A stretch of 64,000 bases of DNA from Myroides profundi (GCF_000833025.1 NZ_CP010817.1:3100001-3164000); one strand, 5' to 3'. Positions 20,201 through 29,060 are shown, counted from the stretch's first letter. Notes: generated by a model not told the origin, from the sequence alone. Translations and numbers: made by a program.

Positions 20201-21375
20201 TTTAAATTCTTAGCATTTGCTGGTAATGTAACTTTATTTCCTGCATTTCCATAAGTTTCATAAGTAATTGATGTTACTTCATAAAACTCACTTATTGCAG
20301 TAAAATCATCAGTAAATTTAAATGGCAAAGCATCAACATTTTGCCCTTTTAAATTAATTGTATAAGTTAATTCATCACCTACATTAACAAGAGATTTATC
20401 TGCTACCTTCTCTATCATCACACCACCTGGAGTAGTTGCAAACAAATCACGTACCTCATGGAAGTTAATTGCTCCACCTGTAGAAGCAGCAAATCCTATT
20501 TTTAAATTAGGAGGAGGTACTTCATTATATGTTTCATTCATTACTTCATAGAATGCACCTCCTTTTTTAACTGCCCAACGAACTATAATTTGAGATCCAG
20601 TAATCTTATTTTTCCCATCTTTTATTGGATTAATTTCAATTTGAACTCTTCTATAGAAACTATCGTCATTTGGACGAATTTTAGTAACAGTTGTATAACC
20701 TACCTTATCAGCTCCATGTGTTCCAGATACTAATGCCTCTGAATACAATAATAAATTACTTTTATTACTTGCAACATTTCCAATAGTCTTTCCTCTTAAT
20801 GCTAAGCGATGTTGAAATTGACGTTCTCTATTTGGTCTATTACCATCTTTTCCATCAGCAGTACTTGAATAATTTCCATATTCATCGATTCCTAAACCAA
20901 TATAACCTCCATTAAGTCCCTTTGTACTTCCCATAGGTGCATACCCTAAAGAACCTCCATAACCTCCTAGAGCAAAGTTTTTTTCATTTACACTTCCATC
21001 AAACAAAAAAACACCAATACCATCACCATCAGTATATCCACTGCTTCCTTCTTTTTTACTTCTCCATGTCTTGTATTCAAAATCAACAAAAACACCTTTA
21101 TCAGAAGGGAAAGATTGATCAACAAAGAAAAATCCTTTTTGATTAGTACCATCATTGTTTAACCTTATCCATCCTTCTCCTTCACTATCTCCATTAGTCC
21201 CTGCCGCTGTTAGATAAGCTTTTGTAGGTGAACCACCAGTAACAATGTTATTTTTAACATCAGTGGTTTTCCCTCTAAAATTCTCATTAATTAAAAACTG
21301 AGCATAGGTACTACTTCCCATCCCTAGGAAGAATACTAAAAGCATCAATACTTTAATAAGTAGTTTTCTATTCAT
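17218..21375 (-). CDS. Large adhesin: lectin-like, RCC1-like and DUF11 domains (1385 aa)
   Basis: Signal peptide (MNRKLLIKV..., cut near TYAQ). Residues ~25-310 resemble bacterial L-type lectin domains (DGDGIGVFLFDGS, LGGYGGSLGYAP, GGYIGLGIDEYG). A DUF11-like beta domain follows (~320-445), then a beta-helix-like region starting with a cysteine pair (FCGCPEG, ~460-690). Next are RCC1-like propeller blades (~690-1080; GLYVWGTRG, IYSIGSNTRGQLGVG, RVYFWGANGYNMLG) and two C-terminal DUF11/DUF7507-type domains (~1090-1370; INYTFKVINTGNTGL, INYTFTITNTGN). The end, NPHIYHKVQ, is not a recognised T9SS sorting signal. It is the first gene of the operon, 30 bases ahead of the giant repeat protein. Carbohydrate-binding adhesin is the most likely role, inferred from the lectin fold. 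No clear promoter match was found upstream. Confidence 0.82.
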   Translation of the reverse strand: MNRKLLIKVLMLLVFFLGMGSSTYAQFLINENFRGKTTDVKNNIVTGGSPTKAYLTAAGTNGDSEGEGWIRLNNDGTNQKGFFFVDQSFPSDKGVFVDFEYKTWRSKKEGSSGYTDGDGIGVFLFDGSVNEKNFALGGYGGSLGYAPMGSTKGLNGGYIGLGIDEYGNYSSTADGKDGNRPNRERQFQHRLALRGKTIGNVASNKSNLLLYSEALVSGTHGADKVGYTTVTKIRPNDDSFYRRVQIEINPIKDGKNKITGSQIIVRWAVKKGGAFYEVMNETYNEVPPPNLKIGFAASTGGAINFHEVRDLFATTPGGVMIEKVADKSLVNVGDELTYTINLKGQNVDALPFKFTDDFTAISEFYEVTSITYETYGNAGNKVTLPANAKNLKDIAVTLGRLGTISFTIKGKVKKAPNNAVLRNTATISKTSLPADIQKLVSDEQLTSSISTQIIDPDFCGCPEGAISLQNSGTAQTLKSGKVYCVNGEVSIVGGLTVEQGAALYVQSGAKLKVKGTYTQQGGVVSICPKGGFELDGSAMVGFGGTGDSRIILKNNAYFTITGSFTQYEPTNGKVSVELNDTSVVEICATFDQHAKTYPIVKYTGTSLHNAYFIVKAQASGGGTSVLTNSDNVNVIAMNTVTNLNIGSNNYCGPNATQANCKMWPNGLTDQVVGVKCNQAEGITDRTEPVGPDFCDYPGDKFISGYHSTIIKTATGFQIFGEQTMPKGGTGDHFLVPTDITFANGFNYEGSPLMATIGSQYYSNNQNFLLTTKGLYVWGTRGSSAKYAVIHPDLVISNAFQKIELPPGVSPKDVKYMTASNNVLAILLNNGQVKISGTKATLYGDGNSAINKEWHTVSTAGNTPLQNVEMMKMHATGGFAYTKDGKYYAWGTTVFNGTKRIKNTNYSYAEVVKAPFATKPVMIGITGIGEDDYVSYFALSEEGKIYSIGSNTRGQLGVGNTTEQLTWQTVKKEDKTELTDIKYLSAQDNSSYEAAAGAINKYGRVYFWGANGYNMLGQSGGDLHSAKEPQGLNDNRVVYVEVGGHTSMIVNDKNKYCYVGHKIYGSMGDGIAADSSVHTFDCENTPNVVDMCGVIEIIPEPGLVIEKTGTYSDANGDGKVTVGDVINYTFKVINTGNTGLKNITITDDKIEIDGGPINLPQNAVDTETFKGTYKIEQIDIERGGVLNIATGNGEGEKGGKVTTTTVDPNPNKPKPTDPNYPVDPRYPEKDDKYKNCETCTVTILEQQPSITLVKVGVVDEDADTTEGNGVINYTFTITNTGNVSLTLKDFKDSKIPNFTPVFTEGQGTESLKVGDTWTATATYTITDTDVDAEKVENRAEVTGTAPKGKTTTAESKDDKGLDKPTITPVEGGGPLITNPHIYHKVQ

Positions 21376-21837
21376 AATAGTTTTATTAGCATCATTTTAC
21401 ACGCATACACCTTAATTCTATACGCGCATTATTTATGCTACAAATTTCTCTTAAAAGGAGAGATAAAATGTTCCAAAACATTAGCTCGAAAGACGTACCA
21501 ACAAAATGAAACATGAAACAAAAAACCATTAACACCACGCTAACAGATACTTACAAAATCAATAAGTATTTCTCATTAAAAAAAGGGCAAACACCTGAAA
21601 GAAATAAAAAACAGTCTCAAAAACACACTTTTGAAACAGCAAAAATCGTTTTTTGAATCACAAATACTGCAATAAAAAAAGTAAATCTTACAACTAGAGT
21701 ACCCTCTCATATTTACCAAAAAAGAAAACAGATACCACTGATATTTTTATGATATCTTGGCAGTATTTCAACACTCTTAACGCACAAAATAGAAAGTAAA
21801 ATATCATTCTAGAGAACAAAACAGATCTGCTTAAAAC
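21376..21837. other. Intergenic region upstream of the adhesin operon
   Basis: The adhesin operon promoter should be here, but I see no TAnnTTTG element with a -33 box on the minus strand. No ORF of interest and no strong hairpin. Confidence 0.55.
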
Positions 21838-21880
21838 AAAAAAAAAGTCACAACATTGGCGAAACGTTGTGACTTTTTTG
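21838..21880. terminator. Bidirectional-looking intrinsic terminator
   Basis: A 9-bp stem AGTCACAAC/GTTGTGACT (21846-21854, 21866-21874) has an A-run on its left and a T-run on its right. It ends the leftward AraC-type regulator pair. Confidence 0.88.
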
Positions 21881-21920
21881 TAGCGATTGATTCTACACTG
21901 GCTATGTAAAATCGAGGTAA

Positions 21921-23057
21921 TTAATTATTGTTGTTTGTCGTTCTGACTTGTTGATTCTCTATATATTCTGAAGGAGAAACTCCTACATATTTCTTAAAAG
22001 CTCTAAAAAAAGAGGTACGTGAATTAAATCCACATTCTTCTCCTAATTCACTAACAGATACGTTATACTCTCTAGCTTTCAAGGTTTCTTTAGCATATTC
22101 TACTCGCAATTCATTGATGTAAGTATTAAAATTCTTACCATATTCTGTAGAGAAGAACTGTGACAGATGGTGTTTCTGTATACGTGTTAATTTCTCTACT
22201 AAATCCAATGAACAATTTGTTTTTAAGAATAACTGCTCTTTTAGAATTACTTTTTCTATTTTTTCTTTGTACTCTCCTACAAATTCATTTGCAAACTTTG
22301 ATTTCTCATACTTGCTTAACTCTACATCAACCACCTCAGTAGTTCTCTCACCTTCTCCATAACTAATAAAAACCTCATCGCTTTTTAATCTTTCTACATA
22401 ATAGAAAAAAATAGTCATTGCTAAACAAAGTACTCCTAGATACAATACATTACCATCGTTGTTAGGAATCGCATTATACAATACTAATCCTATTGATACA
22501 ATACCTACAAAGACCATAATCCAAATAACACGTAACACCAATAAGCGTACATGACTTGACATATTTAATTTGCTGACTGCTAGATAACCAAAAATGGCAT
22601 AAAGAATTAATTGACTTCCTAATACTACATAATTAATTAAATAGTAGTAAATCAAAAACTCCACATCAACACTTCCCAAATTAAATAAAGTAATGATATA
22701 TCCAATAAAAAAAAGAACTCCAGGTAAAAAGTGTATATAATTCTCTTTAATAAAAACGCTTACACTTTTTGTTTTATCATCATTTCCTTTAACTTCTCCT
22801 ACAAATGTTTTAAAACAACAATAGAAATACGGAGCATAAAATACCCCAAATGGCATTCCTAAATAGACAAAGGTTTCTTCTTCAAAAAAGAACCTTACTA
22901 GAATAGTAACGGTACAATGAATAATCAAGAATAATAAAAACCAATTTAAAACTCTTTGAGAACTTCTTTGACTAACCAGTCTATTGTTGATAAAGTAAGA
23001 TATACATGCAAAAACGATTGCTGCCGATAAAATAAGTATGTATAAATATTCTTCCAT
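21921..23057 (-). CDS. Membrane-anchored AraC-type transcription regulator
   Basis: The 378-residue protein begins with seven or so hydrophobic segments (~5-235), then a linker and a C-terminal AraC-type double helix-turn-helix (~270-370) with the typical second-helix region CGFNSRTSFFRAFKKYVGVSPSEY. No signal peptide, so the DNA-binding part faces the cytoplasm. Membrane-embedded AraC-type proteins with 7TM-like sensor halves are common in Flavobacteriia; ligands are mostly unknown. It follows another protein of the same design by 9 bases (23067-24035), and the two form one operon. They lie directly upstream of the adhesin operon in the same orientation, so control of the adhesins is possible but not shown by the sequence. 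Confidence 0.85.
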   Translation of the reverse strand: MEEYLYILILSAAIVFACISYFINNRLVSQRSSQRVLNWFLLFLIIHCTVTILVRFFFEEETFVYLGMPFGVFYAPYFYCCFKTFVGEVKGNDDKTKSVSVFIKENYIHFLPGVLFFIGYIITLFNLGSVDVEFLIYYYLINYVVLGSQLILYAIFGYLAVSKLNMSSHVRLLVLRVIWIMVFVGIVSIGLVLYNAIPNNDGNVLYLGVLCLAMTIFFYYVERLKSDEVFISYGEGERTTEVVDVELSKYEKSKFANEFVGEYKEKIEKVILKEQLFLKTNCSLDLVEKLTRIQKHHLSQFFSTEYGKNFNTYINELRVEYAKETLKAREYNVSVSELGEECGFNSRTSFFRAFKKYVGVSPSEYIENQQVRTTNNNN

Positions 23058-23066
23058 AACTTATCT

Positions 23067-24035
23067 TTACGCTACCAAACTTCTATAACCTGATGGTGTC
23101 TGACCAACGAAATATTTAAAATATTTATTAAAAGTTGACTTACTACTGAATCCGCACTCATCTACTATCGCCTCAATAGTCAAATTCTGTTTCTTTTCTA
23201 TTAAAAATTTCGCATGGTTTATTCTATACTTTGCTAACAACTGATAGAAACTAGTATTCATATCGTGATTGATAACTTCTGACACTTGATGTTTACTCAT
23301 CTCAACTTCTTTAGCTAAATGATCTAAAGAGAAGTTAGTATCCAGATATTCTTCTGAGTTTTCGAAGTATTGAATAATACTCTCTACTTGACCACTCATT
23401 TCTGTCTCTAATACATCAGTAACAACAACATTCAACACAGGAGTTTCTATAATCTTATTTGTTACCTCCTTAGTTTCATTATCAACAGTTTCTTCTGAAC
23501 GGCTAACAATCAAAGTAAGCGTTGAAAATAAAATCGCAAAGAAATCTATTCCGCCAAATAAGAAAGAACTCGTCACTCCATAGCTCTTATCAAATAAATC
23601 CATTAAGAAATAAAAGAAACAAATTACAGTACCAGCAACAGCATAAAAACTAAAAAAGCTAATAAAATTAAATGCTTTATAACTTAAGTTCTTTGCGTGT
23701 ACTGAGTTTATATTTTTACAAATAGCAAATAGATATCCTGTCAAGAAAAGTAGGTTAACAATCTCATATAGCATTGTCATTTCACTAAAAGCTAATAACA
23801 GTACACCTAGAGTACCTATAAAATGCAATTGTAATTTATTAAAGATATTGACCTCTGTACGGTCATATTTTATCATAACGTATATGATAGGTAGGATGAA
23901 GTATCCAAACGTGATATTAATATTGATTAGCGATAATAAAAACTGCAAAGCCACTAATACAATAGTTAGCTGCACTATCGTTTCGAAGATAGCTTTATCA
24001 CTTTTTGCGTTATAAGGATTACTCAAAAATTTCAT
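23067..24035 (-). CDS. Membrane-anchored AraC-type transcription regulator
   Basis: 322 residues: about six transmembrane segments (~20-190), a linker (~195-220) and an AraC-type HTH domain (~225-320; VSEVINHDMNTSFYQLL, CGFSSKSTFNKYFKYFVGQTPSGYR). It has the same plan as its downstream neighbour but is shorter and its membrane half is clearly diverged. It is the first gene of the pair, with a 10-bp hairpin or operator-like palindrome (24095-24117) 60 bases upstream of the start. Sensing of an envelope or small-molecule signal is inferred from the architecture only. Confidence 0.83.
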   Translation of the reverse strand: MKFLSNPYNAKSDKAIFETIVQLTIVLVALQFLLSLININITFGYFILPIIYVMIKYDRTEVNIFNKLQLHFIGTLGVLLLAFSEMTMLYEIVNLLFLTGYLFAICKNINSVHAKNLSYKAFNFISFFSFYAVAGTVICFFYFLMDLFDKSYGVTSSFLFGGIDFFAILFSTLTLIVSRSEETVDNETKEVTNKIIETPVLNVVVTDVLETEMSGQVESIIQYFENSEEYLDTNFSLDHLAKEVEMSKHQVSEVINHDMNTSFYQLLAKYRINHAKFLIEKKQNLTIEAIVDECGFSSKSTFNKYFKYFVGQTPSGYRSLVA

Positions 24036-24094
24036 GCGTTTGGTGGTGTTAATGCAATGCTTTGGAAGCTGCCCTCAACGCACAAGATCATACG

Positions 24095-24117
24095 CCACAT
24101 ATTGATACAATATGTGG
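24095..24117. promoter_or_regulatory. Perfect 10-bp palindrome upstream of the AraC-type pair
   Basis: CCACATATTG, three bases, then CAATATGTGG. It is 60 bases ahead of the start at 24035. It could be a dimeric regulator site (perhaps autoregulation) or a leader hairpin; no T-run follows. Confidence 0.6.
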
Positions 24118-24777
24118 TACATGCCTAGATAAGTGGGGACTTAAATACAAATATTCGCATATTCATATTTTTCTCTAAAGCAGTGCAAATTTATTACTTA
24201 TTTCTTACTTAAAAACATTTTTTAACAATGCAAGATCAGTTTTGTGAAAATCATATATATAAACTTAAAATGACGAACAAAAAACAACCATTACACAATA
24301 AATTATTAAACTTTATTTACCATTCATGTTTAAGTAAAGAAAATAATAAACTAAATTACCCTTATTTTGTAAATATTACTAAATATATTATCGCAAAATC
24401 CGATTATTAGGTAATTCAAGCTCCTATTTTTGTTATATGACATATATCATACTTTCTTTTTTAGATATATTATATACCCTATAAGTATACTTTACACAAA
24501 AACGAATGGTTAACTTCTGTAAATAAGACAACAAGACATCTAAAAAGTCACATATATAAAAACATAGAACAAGAATATTTCGCATATAGTCACACTACAC
24601 CTTACACACAAACAACAATAACCACCATTACAAACAACTATTTAACCTAAAAAACAAACTATAAATCACAAAAACAACTAAAAATAAGTAAAAAACACAA
24701 TAGTCATAAAAAACAAATTATTTAAAAAACACCTCATTTATGTTTCTATTTAAACGATTTCATCACATTTATTGAAA
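24118..24777. other. AT-rich intergenic region
   Basis: About 660 bases with no supportable gene, repeat or hairpin; a 60-codon plus-strand reading at 24228-24410 has no coding character. Confidence 0.55.
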
Positions 24778-24821
24778 CAAAAAAACAGCCATATATAGCT
24801 ATATTAACTATACATGACTGT
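24778..24821 (-). terminator. Intrinsic terminator of the TPR gene
   Basis: About 14 bp of stem with wobble pairs (24785-24798 with 24808-24821), followed on the minus strand by seven T. It lies 75 bases after the stop at 24896. Confidence 0.8.
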
Positions 24822-24895
24822 TCATGTTTCATTTTATTAGAACATCGTACTGATACGTCGTTTTAACTTATTTAGTACCTTACTAGGTACCTTCC

Positions 24896-27277
24896 TTATT
24901 TTACTGTTTTAATCTTCTCTACCCATGTATTCCATAATTGTTGAGCAATAACATCTAACTCTGGATGTTTTCCTCCTCCATAGACCTCATAATCATTAGA
25001 AGTATCTTCTCCTTCTTCATAGAAGTAATAGTACGTATAGACTTCTTTTGTCCAAACCTTTTTAGAAATCAATCCCAATAACTTTGTAACCTTCTCTTCT
25101 CGCTCATCGATATTAAATCGTATCGTATAATTCCCTTCCTTAAAATAAAAATCTAATGAAGTATCATAAATAACCTCTTTCGCTTTTTCTCTCAAGTTTC
25201 TCGGACATACTTTTAAGTGATATTCCTCATTTACCCAATATTCAGCAGCTGTACTCTGTCCTTGTTGTACATAATCAACGATATCTGTCAGATACTTAAT
25301 ATTAGCTGTATGATCCATTAATGAGTAGTCCTGAGTTATATTAACTTTTACCTGTGCCAAATGCCACAATCTATTAACAGCCTCACGTTCTACACTTGGC
25401 AACTTATATTCTTCTGGAATTTCATCTACAGTACTCTGAAAACGACTATGCCCATCAAAAGCATCTACCATCATATCAAAATACTTACTTGCATTATCCC
25501 TATCATTTAAACCGTGATATGACCAGGCAAGACTAAACCAATAATTTGCCTTCGCAACCTCATCTACTAAATCAAAATACATGATGTTACTAAAGAACTC
25601 TTCCGTTAACGCAATAGTTTTATGAAAATCATGCTTCTTATATCTCACATAAGTAAAGAAATCTGCTGCCATATAAATCATCTCTGATACACTGTCCTCA
25701 TCCTCTATTCCCTTTTGTTCAAATCGCTCTTTTAAACTGTAATAAAATGACTCTGCTTCCTCATATTGATCAGCGTTAATATAATTCTTTAAAATACGCC
25801 CTTGTGCAGACATCCAATCACTGCTAAACTCATCGTGATAAGTCAGTAACTCCTTACAGAAATAAGACACTTCATTAAACTCTCCTAATGTCTCTGCTAA
25901 AAACAATCCATTGTCTAAGTTCTCTATAAATGGAGACAACTCATACCCTTTGCGATGAAGGGTTAAAGCATATCTACAGTCATCAGTCTCATAAGTATCT
26001 TCCTTTAATTTAGATACGTTTCTAATCGCTATTCCCAGGTTATTACACAGCATTGCATAGCCATGACTATTATTATTCACCTTTGGGCCTTCTCCTCTAT
26101 CAAAATAAGCATCAAGTTGAGGGATTACTAATCCTCCTATTTCTTTTGACTGTTCATAATACTTCAATGCTCTTTCATTATCTTCTCCTTTTAGTTCTCC
26201 TGCTTTTTCTAAAAAACGAGTCATCAAGTTATACCCATAAAAACTATCACATCGAATAGGATAGTCCTCTATTGACACACCAAATTTCTCTGCTAATTCA
26301 TAGTAAGTAAAAAATAGAGAGCTAGTCACTTCCTTTACCACAGAATAATACTTACCTAAAGTTTCGAAAGCCTTTTTTGAATTCTTCTCTACCACGAGGT
26401 AGTAACGTATTTTCATACGAAGTACTATTTCATTCTTAGGATTAGCTTTTAACTCTTCCTCTATTATATCAGCGAACCTCATTCCGTATTCACGTGTATT
26501 CTTCGCCCCAAACTCCTCAGGATAATCAATACCTATATGATATAATAAAGAGATTAGATTCCAATACCCCTCTAATTTCCCAGCTTTATACAGTTCCTCT
26601 ATTTCTTTTCCGAAATTGACACTATACTCATTTCCATGAAAGATATAGAAAGAGTTTAATAGCTCATAGGCCTCATTATACTCTCCTCTTTCTAAAAATA
26701 ATCGTCCTCCTTGATAAGTAGCGTAATAATGATCAGGGAAGTGATCATAAGCTAATTTATAAAAAGACACCGCTGTACCATAGTCCTCTAATTCACGATA
26801 TAGATAAGCTATCATATAATAAGTCTCTCCGAACTCTTTATCTTGTAGACTATAATCGTCTTTTAATAACGATATTTCGATTAACTTATCATGTAGTACC
26901 TCAATTGCTTTCTCTTTAAGCTCTAATTTAGTCTCATAGATCCAAGACAACCAATCAAAAGCACTAAACACAGACTTCTTATCAGTAGGCAGTTTATCTA
27001 TAATCTCTTGCGCTGTAGACATCATCACAGAGACATCGTCATAGTATGGCCCATTATAGATGCGTATCTTCCAGAATAACGCATCCTTATCTAAAGCATC
27101 CTCTCTTAGAATCTCCTCTATGATCGATAATATCTGTTCTGACAGTTCTTGATTTTTATGGTATAATTCTATTTTCTGATCTTCATTGGCATTAGACAAA
27201 TCATCTCCCATCACCAACTGATCATATAATTCTTTTATTTCGTCTAATCGTTTATCTTTTTGCTCCATAAAGCACAT
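24896..27277 (-). CDS. Cytoplasmic TPR-repeat protein, function unknown
   Basis: A 793-residue acidic protein without signal peptide or membrane segment. It is almost entirely helical, with TPR-like units visible around residues 150-230 (ETYYMIAYLYRELEDYGTAVSFYKLAYDHFP) in short blocks, 360-480 and 560-620 (ANYWFSLAWSYHGLNDRDNASKYF). The last ~120 residues (from about 670) are different: beta-rich, YTIRFNIDEREEK and YTYYYFYEEGED. TPR arrays mediate protein binding; no partner can be named. It stands alone between two terminators. ATG 27268 (fourth codon) is an equally good start. I do not recognise a specific family. Confidence 0.75.
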   Translation of the reverse strand: MCFMEQKDKRLDEIKELYDQLVMGDDLSNANEDQKIELYHKNQELSEQILSIIEEILREDALDKDALFWKIRIYNGPYYDDVSVMMSTAQEIIDKLPTDKKSVFSAFDWLSWIYETKLELKEKAIEVLHDKLIEISLLKDDYSLQDKEFGETYYMIAYLYRELEDYGTAVSFYKLAYDHFPDHYYATYQGGRLFLERGEYNEAYELLNSFYIFHGNEYSVNFGKEIEELYKAGKLEGYWNLISLLYHIGIDYPEEFGAKNTREYGMRFADIIEEELKANPKNEIVLRMKIRYYLVVEKNSKKAFETLGKYYSVVKEVTSSLFFTYYELAEKFGVSIEDYPIRCDSFYGYNLMTRFLEKAGELKGEDNERALKYYEQSKEIGGLVIPQLDAYFDRGEGPKVNNNSHGYAMLCNNLGIAIRNVSKLKEDTYETDDCRYALTLHRKGYELSPFIENLDNGLFLAETLGEFNEVSYFCKELLTYHDEFSSDWMSAQGRILKNYINADQYEEAESFYYSLKERFEQKGIEDEDSVSEMIYMAADFFTYVRYKKHDFHKTIALTEEFFSNIMYFDLVDEVAKANYWFSLAWSYHGLNDRDNASKYFDMMVDAFDGHSRFQSTVDEIPEEYKLPSVEREAVNRLWHLAQVKVNITQDYSLMDHTANIKYLTDIVDYVQQGQSTAAEYWVNEEYHLKVCPRNLREKAKEVIYDTSLDFYFKEGNYTIRFNIDEREEKVTKLLGLISKKVWTKEVYTYYYFYEEGEDTSNDYEVYGGGKHPELDVIAQQLWNTWVEKIKTVK

Positions 27278-27366
27278 CTTTCCTTTTTTGTATAAATAAA
27301 CGATAAAGATAATACATTAACTAATTCCCTAAAAAGACACCTAAACATTTTACCCTAAACCCTAAA

Positions 27367-27396
27367 CAAAAAAAGACGAACTATCGTTCGTCTTTT
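27367..27396 (-). terminator. Terminator overlapping the end of the acyltransferase gene
   Basis: Stem 27371-27381 with 27386-27396 (AAAAGACGAAC/GTTCGTCTTTT), loop TATC, then T-run on the minus strand. The stop TAG (27381-27383) and the last codons (Lys-Lys-Asp-Glu-Arg) are inside the hairpin. Confidence 0.9.
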
Positions 27397-28208
27397 TTAT
27401 AATATTTATAAGTTCTTTTTTCATTTAATACCTTCTCCTCTTCTATAAATTCTTCTGGAATCACTTTCAAGAAAGAAGGATGTTGCTCTATCGCCATCTC
27501 TACCTTTTCTACGATTTGCTCTATAGTATCATTCTCGTAGTCGATGTCTAAAGGCTCCTTAATCACCATAGACTGTAGAATACCTTTTTTCTTTAGATGT
27601 AATCCCTTTTTATCAAAAGATCTTCTAAATCCATCGATAACAATAGGCACTACGATAGGCTTATAATTCTTAATGATATGAGCCGTTCCTTTTCTAATAG
27701 GTTTAAAAGACTTAGTCGTTCCCTGAGGGAAAGTGATTACCCATCCATCATCTAGAGCTACTTTAATATTCTCTACCTGATCTTGATTTACTTCTCTCTT
27801 TTCTTCTAACTCTTTTCCTTGACTTCTCCAAGTTCTATCTACCGTCACAGCTCCTACATAAGCTAATATACGCGGTAGCCATCCAGCCTTCATTGTTTCA
27901 GACGCAGCTACATAATACAGATTTAACTTTGGTTTCCAGATATAGAATATATTCTTAATAGAATCCTCACGTCCTTTAAGACTTGCATTAAATACATGGT
28001 ACATCGCTACCACATCCGCAAAGTAAGTTTGGTGATTAGAAATAAACAGTACATGCCTATCTGGCAATTGTCTAAGTACTTCAGACCCCTCTATTTGTAA
28101 ACTATTAAAGCCACGGAAACGCTGATGCGTTGCAAATCCAAAAACTCTAATTATCCACTTCTTTAAAAATAAAATATGACCAAATGGATTTCTTTTAAAC
28201 AATCCCAT
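27381..28208 (-). CDS. PlsC-like 1-acyl-glycerol-3-phosphate acyltransferase family protein
   Basis: 275 residues with the PlsC acyltransferase fold: SNHQTYFADVV at 57-67 and FPQGTT at 160-165, with VPIVIDGF as the fourth block (~190). PlsC enzymes use an HX4D dyad and an FPEGTR motif to acylate lysophosphatidic acid at the membrane. Here the first motif reads H59-X5-D65, one residue longer, and the third has Gln for Glu and Thr for Arg. The enzyme may therefore use another acceptor or donor, such as an ornithine- or glycine-type lipid; that is inference. It is a single gene between the TPR gene and the Nudix gene. Its C-terminal residues are encoded inside its own terminator. Confidence 0.85.
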   Translation of the reverse strand: MGLFKRNPFGHILFLKKWIIRVFGFATHQRFRGFNSLQIEGSEVLRQLPDRHVLFISNHQTYFADVVAMYHVFNASLKGREDSIKNIFYIWKPKLNLYYVAASETMKAGWLPRILAYVGAVTVDRTWRSQGKELEEKREVNQDQVENIKVALDDGWVITFPQGTTKSFKPIRKGTAHIIKNYKPIVVPIVIDGFRRSFDKKGLHLKKKGILQSMVIKEPLDIDYENDTIEQIVEKVEMAIEQHPSFLKVIPEEFIEEEKVLNEKRTYKYYKKDER

Positions 28209-28367
28209 AATTCACACACATTGGTTCGAACTGCAAAATTACAACTTTTACTCCTCTACTTTGTTAATTAAATGAAATAAGTCATACTTCTAAATACTAA
28301 ATAGTATTAAATAAACACTAATATACTGAAAAACAGAATAGATAAAGAATCAATATTTTTCTATAAC

Positions 28368-29021
28368 CTACTTATATATCTGCTTAATTGTCTCCTTTAA
28401 CTCACTTAACATCATTGCCGTAGCTCCCCAAATTGTAAAATCATTATATACATACGCAGGCACATCTATAAACTTAGCATAACTAGTCTGCAGCCCTACT
28501 TCTTTGACAATGCTGTCGTCTAACAGGGTCTTAAGTGGCATCTCTATCACACTAGCCACCTCATCTACACTTAATGTCATTTTAGGAGCATGGTCTATTA
28601 CACCTAAATAAGGTTGTACGATAAAATTACTAGGAGGAATATACACCCTCGTAAATGCTTTTAGCACTTGTATTTTACTAGGAGACACTCCTATTTCTTC
28701 ATCCGTTTCTCTTAGCGCGGTCCTCTCTAATGACAAGTCTTCTTCCTCATACTTCCCTCCTGGGAATCCTATTTGTCCTGAATGTACCCCACCACAACTA
28801 GCTCTTTCGATTAATAAGATAGATGTATCCTCTCCTTTAGGGTATAAAAGCATCATCACAGCAGAGTATCTCGGATCCTTCTTAATAAAATCATCTACAG
28901 CTAAGTAAGGGCGCCTTTCTTCAGGCACCATAATTTGCTGTGCTTCTACTCCGAGTAGATTAACACTTTTAATTTCAGGTATTCTATGTAAAAGAGAATC
29001 AAAAGTCATATTTTTGTACAC
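28368..29021 (-). CDS. Nudix hydrolase, CoA pyrophosphatase (NudL) type
   Basis: 217 residues. ERASCGGVHSGQIGFPGG (72-89) matches the signature found upstream of the Nudix box in coenzyme A diphosphatases, and the Nudix helix TALRETDEEIG (101-111) carries the metal-binding glutamates. Family members cut CoA and related nucleotides into 4'-phosphopantetheine and 3',5'-ADP. The gene is divergent from the DUF4268 gene with 39 bases between, so both promoters must overlap there; I could not assign a consensus -7 to either. No strong terminator is seen after the stop. Confidence 0.88.
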   Translation of the reverse strand: MYKNMTFDSLLHRIPEIKSVNLLGVEAQQIMVPEERRPYLAVDDFIKKDPRYSAVMMLLYPKGEDTSILLIERASCGGVHSGQIGFPGGKYEEEDLSLERTALRETDEEIGVSPSKIQVLKAFTRVYIPPSNFIVQPYLGVIDHAPKMTLSVDEVASVIEMPLKTLLDDSIVKEVGLQTSYAKFIDVPAYVYNDFTIWGATAMMLSELKETIKQIYK

Positions 29022-29060
29022 GTATAAATTACAACTACTAAAATTACAATTTTATTATCT

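Noticed and set aside
24228..24410. Sixty-codon plus-strand ORF in the intergenic region.
   Set aside because: Composition follows local base content (Lys/Asn/Tyr-rich), with no promoter or terminator.
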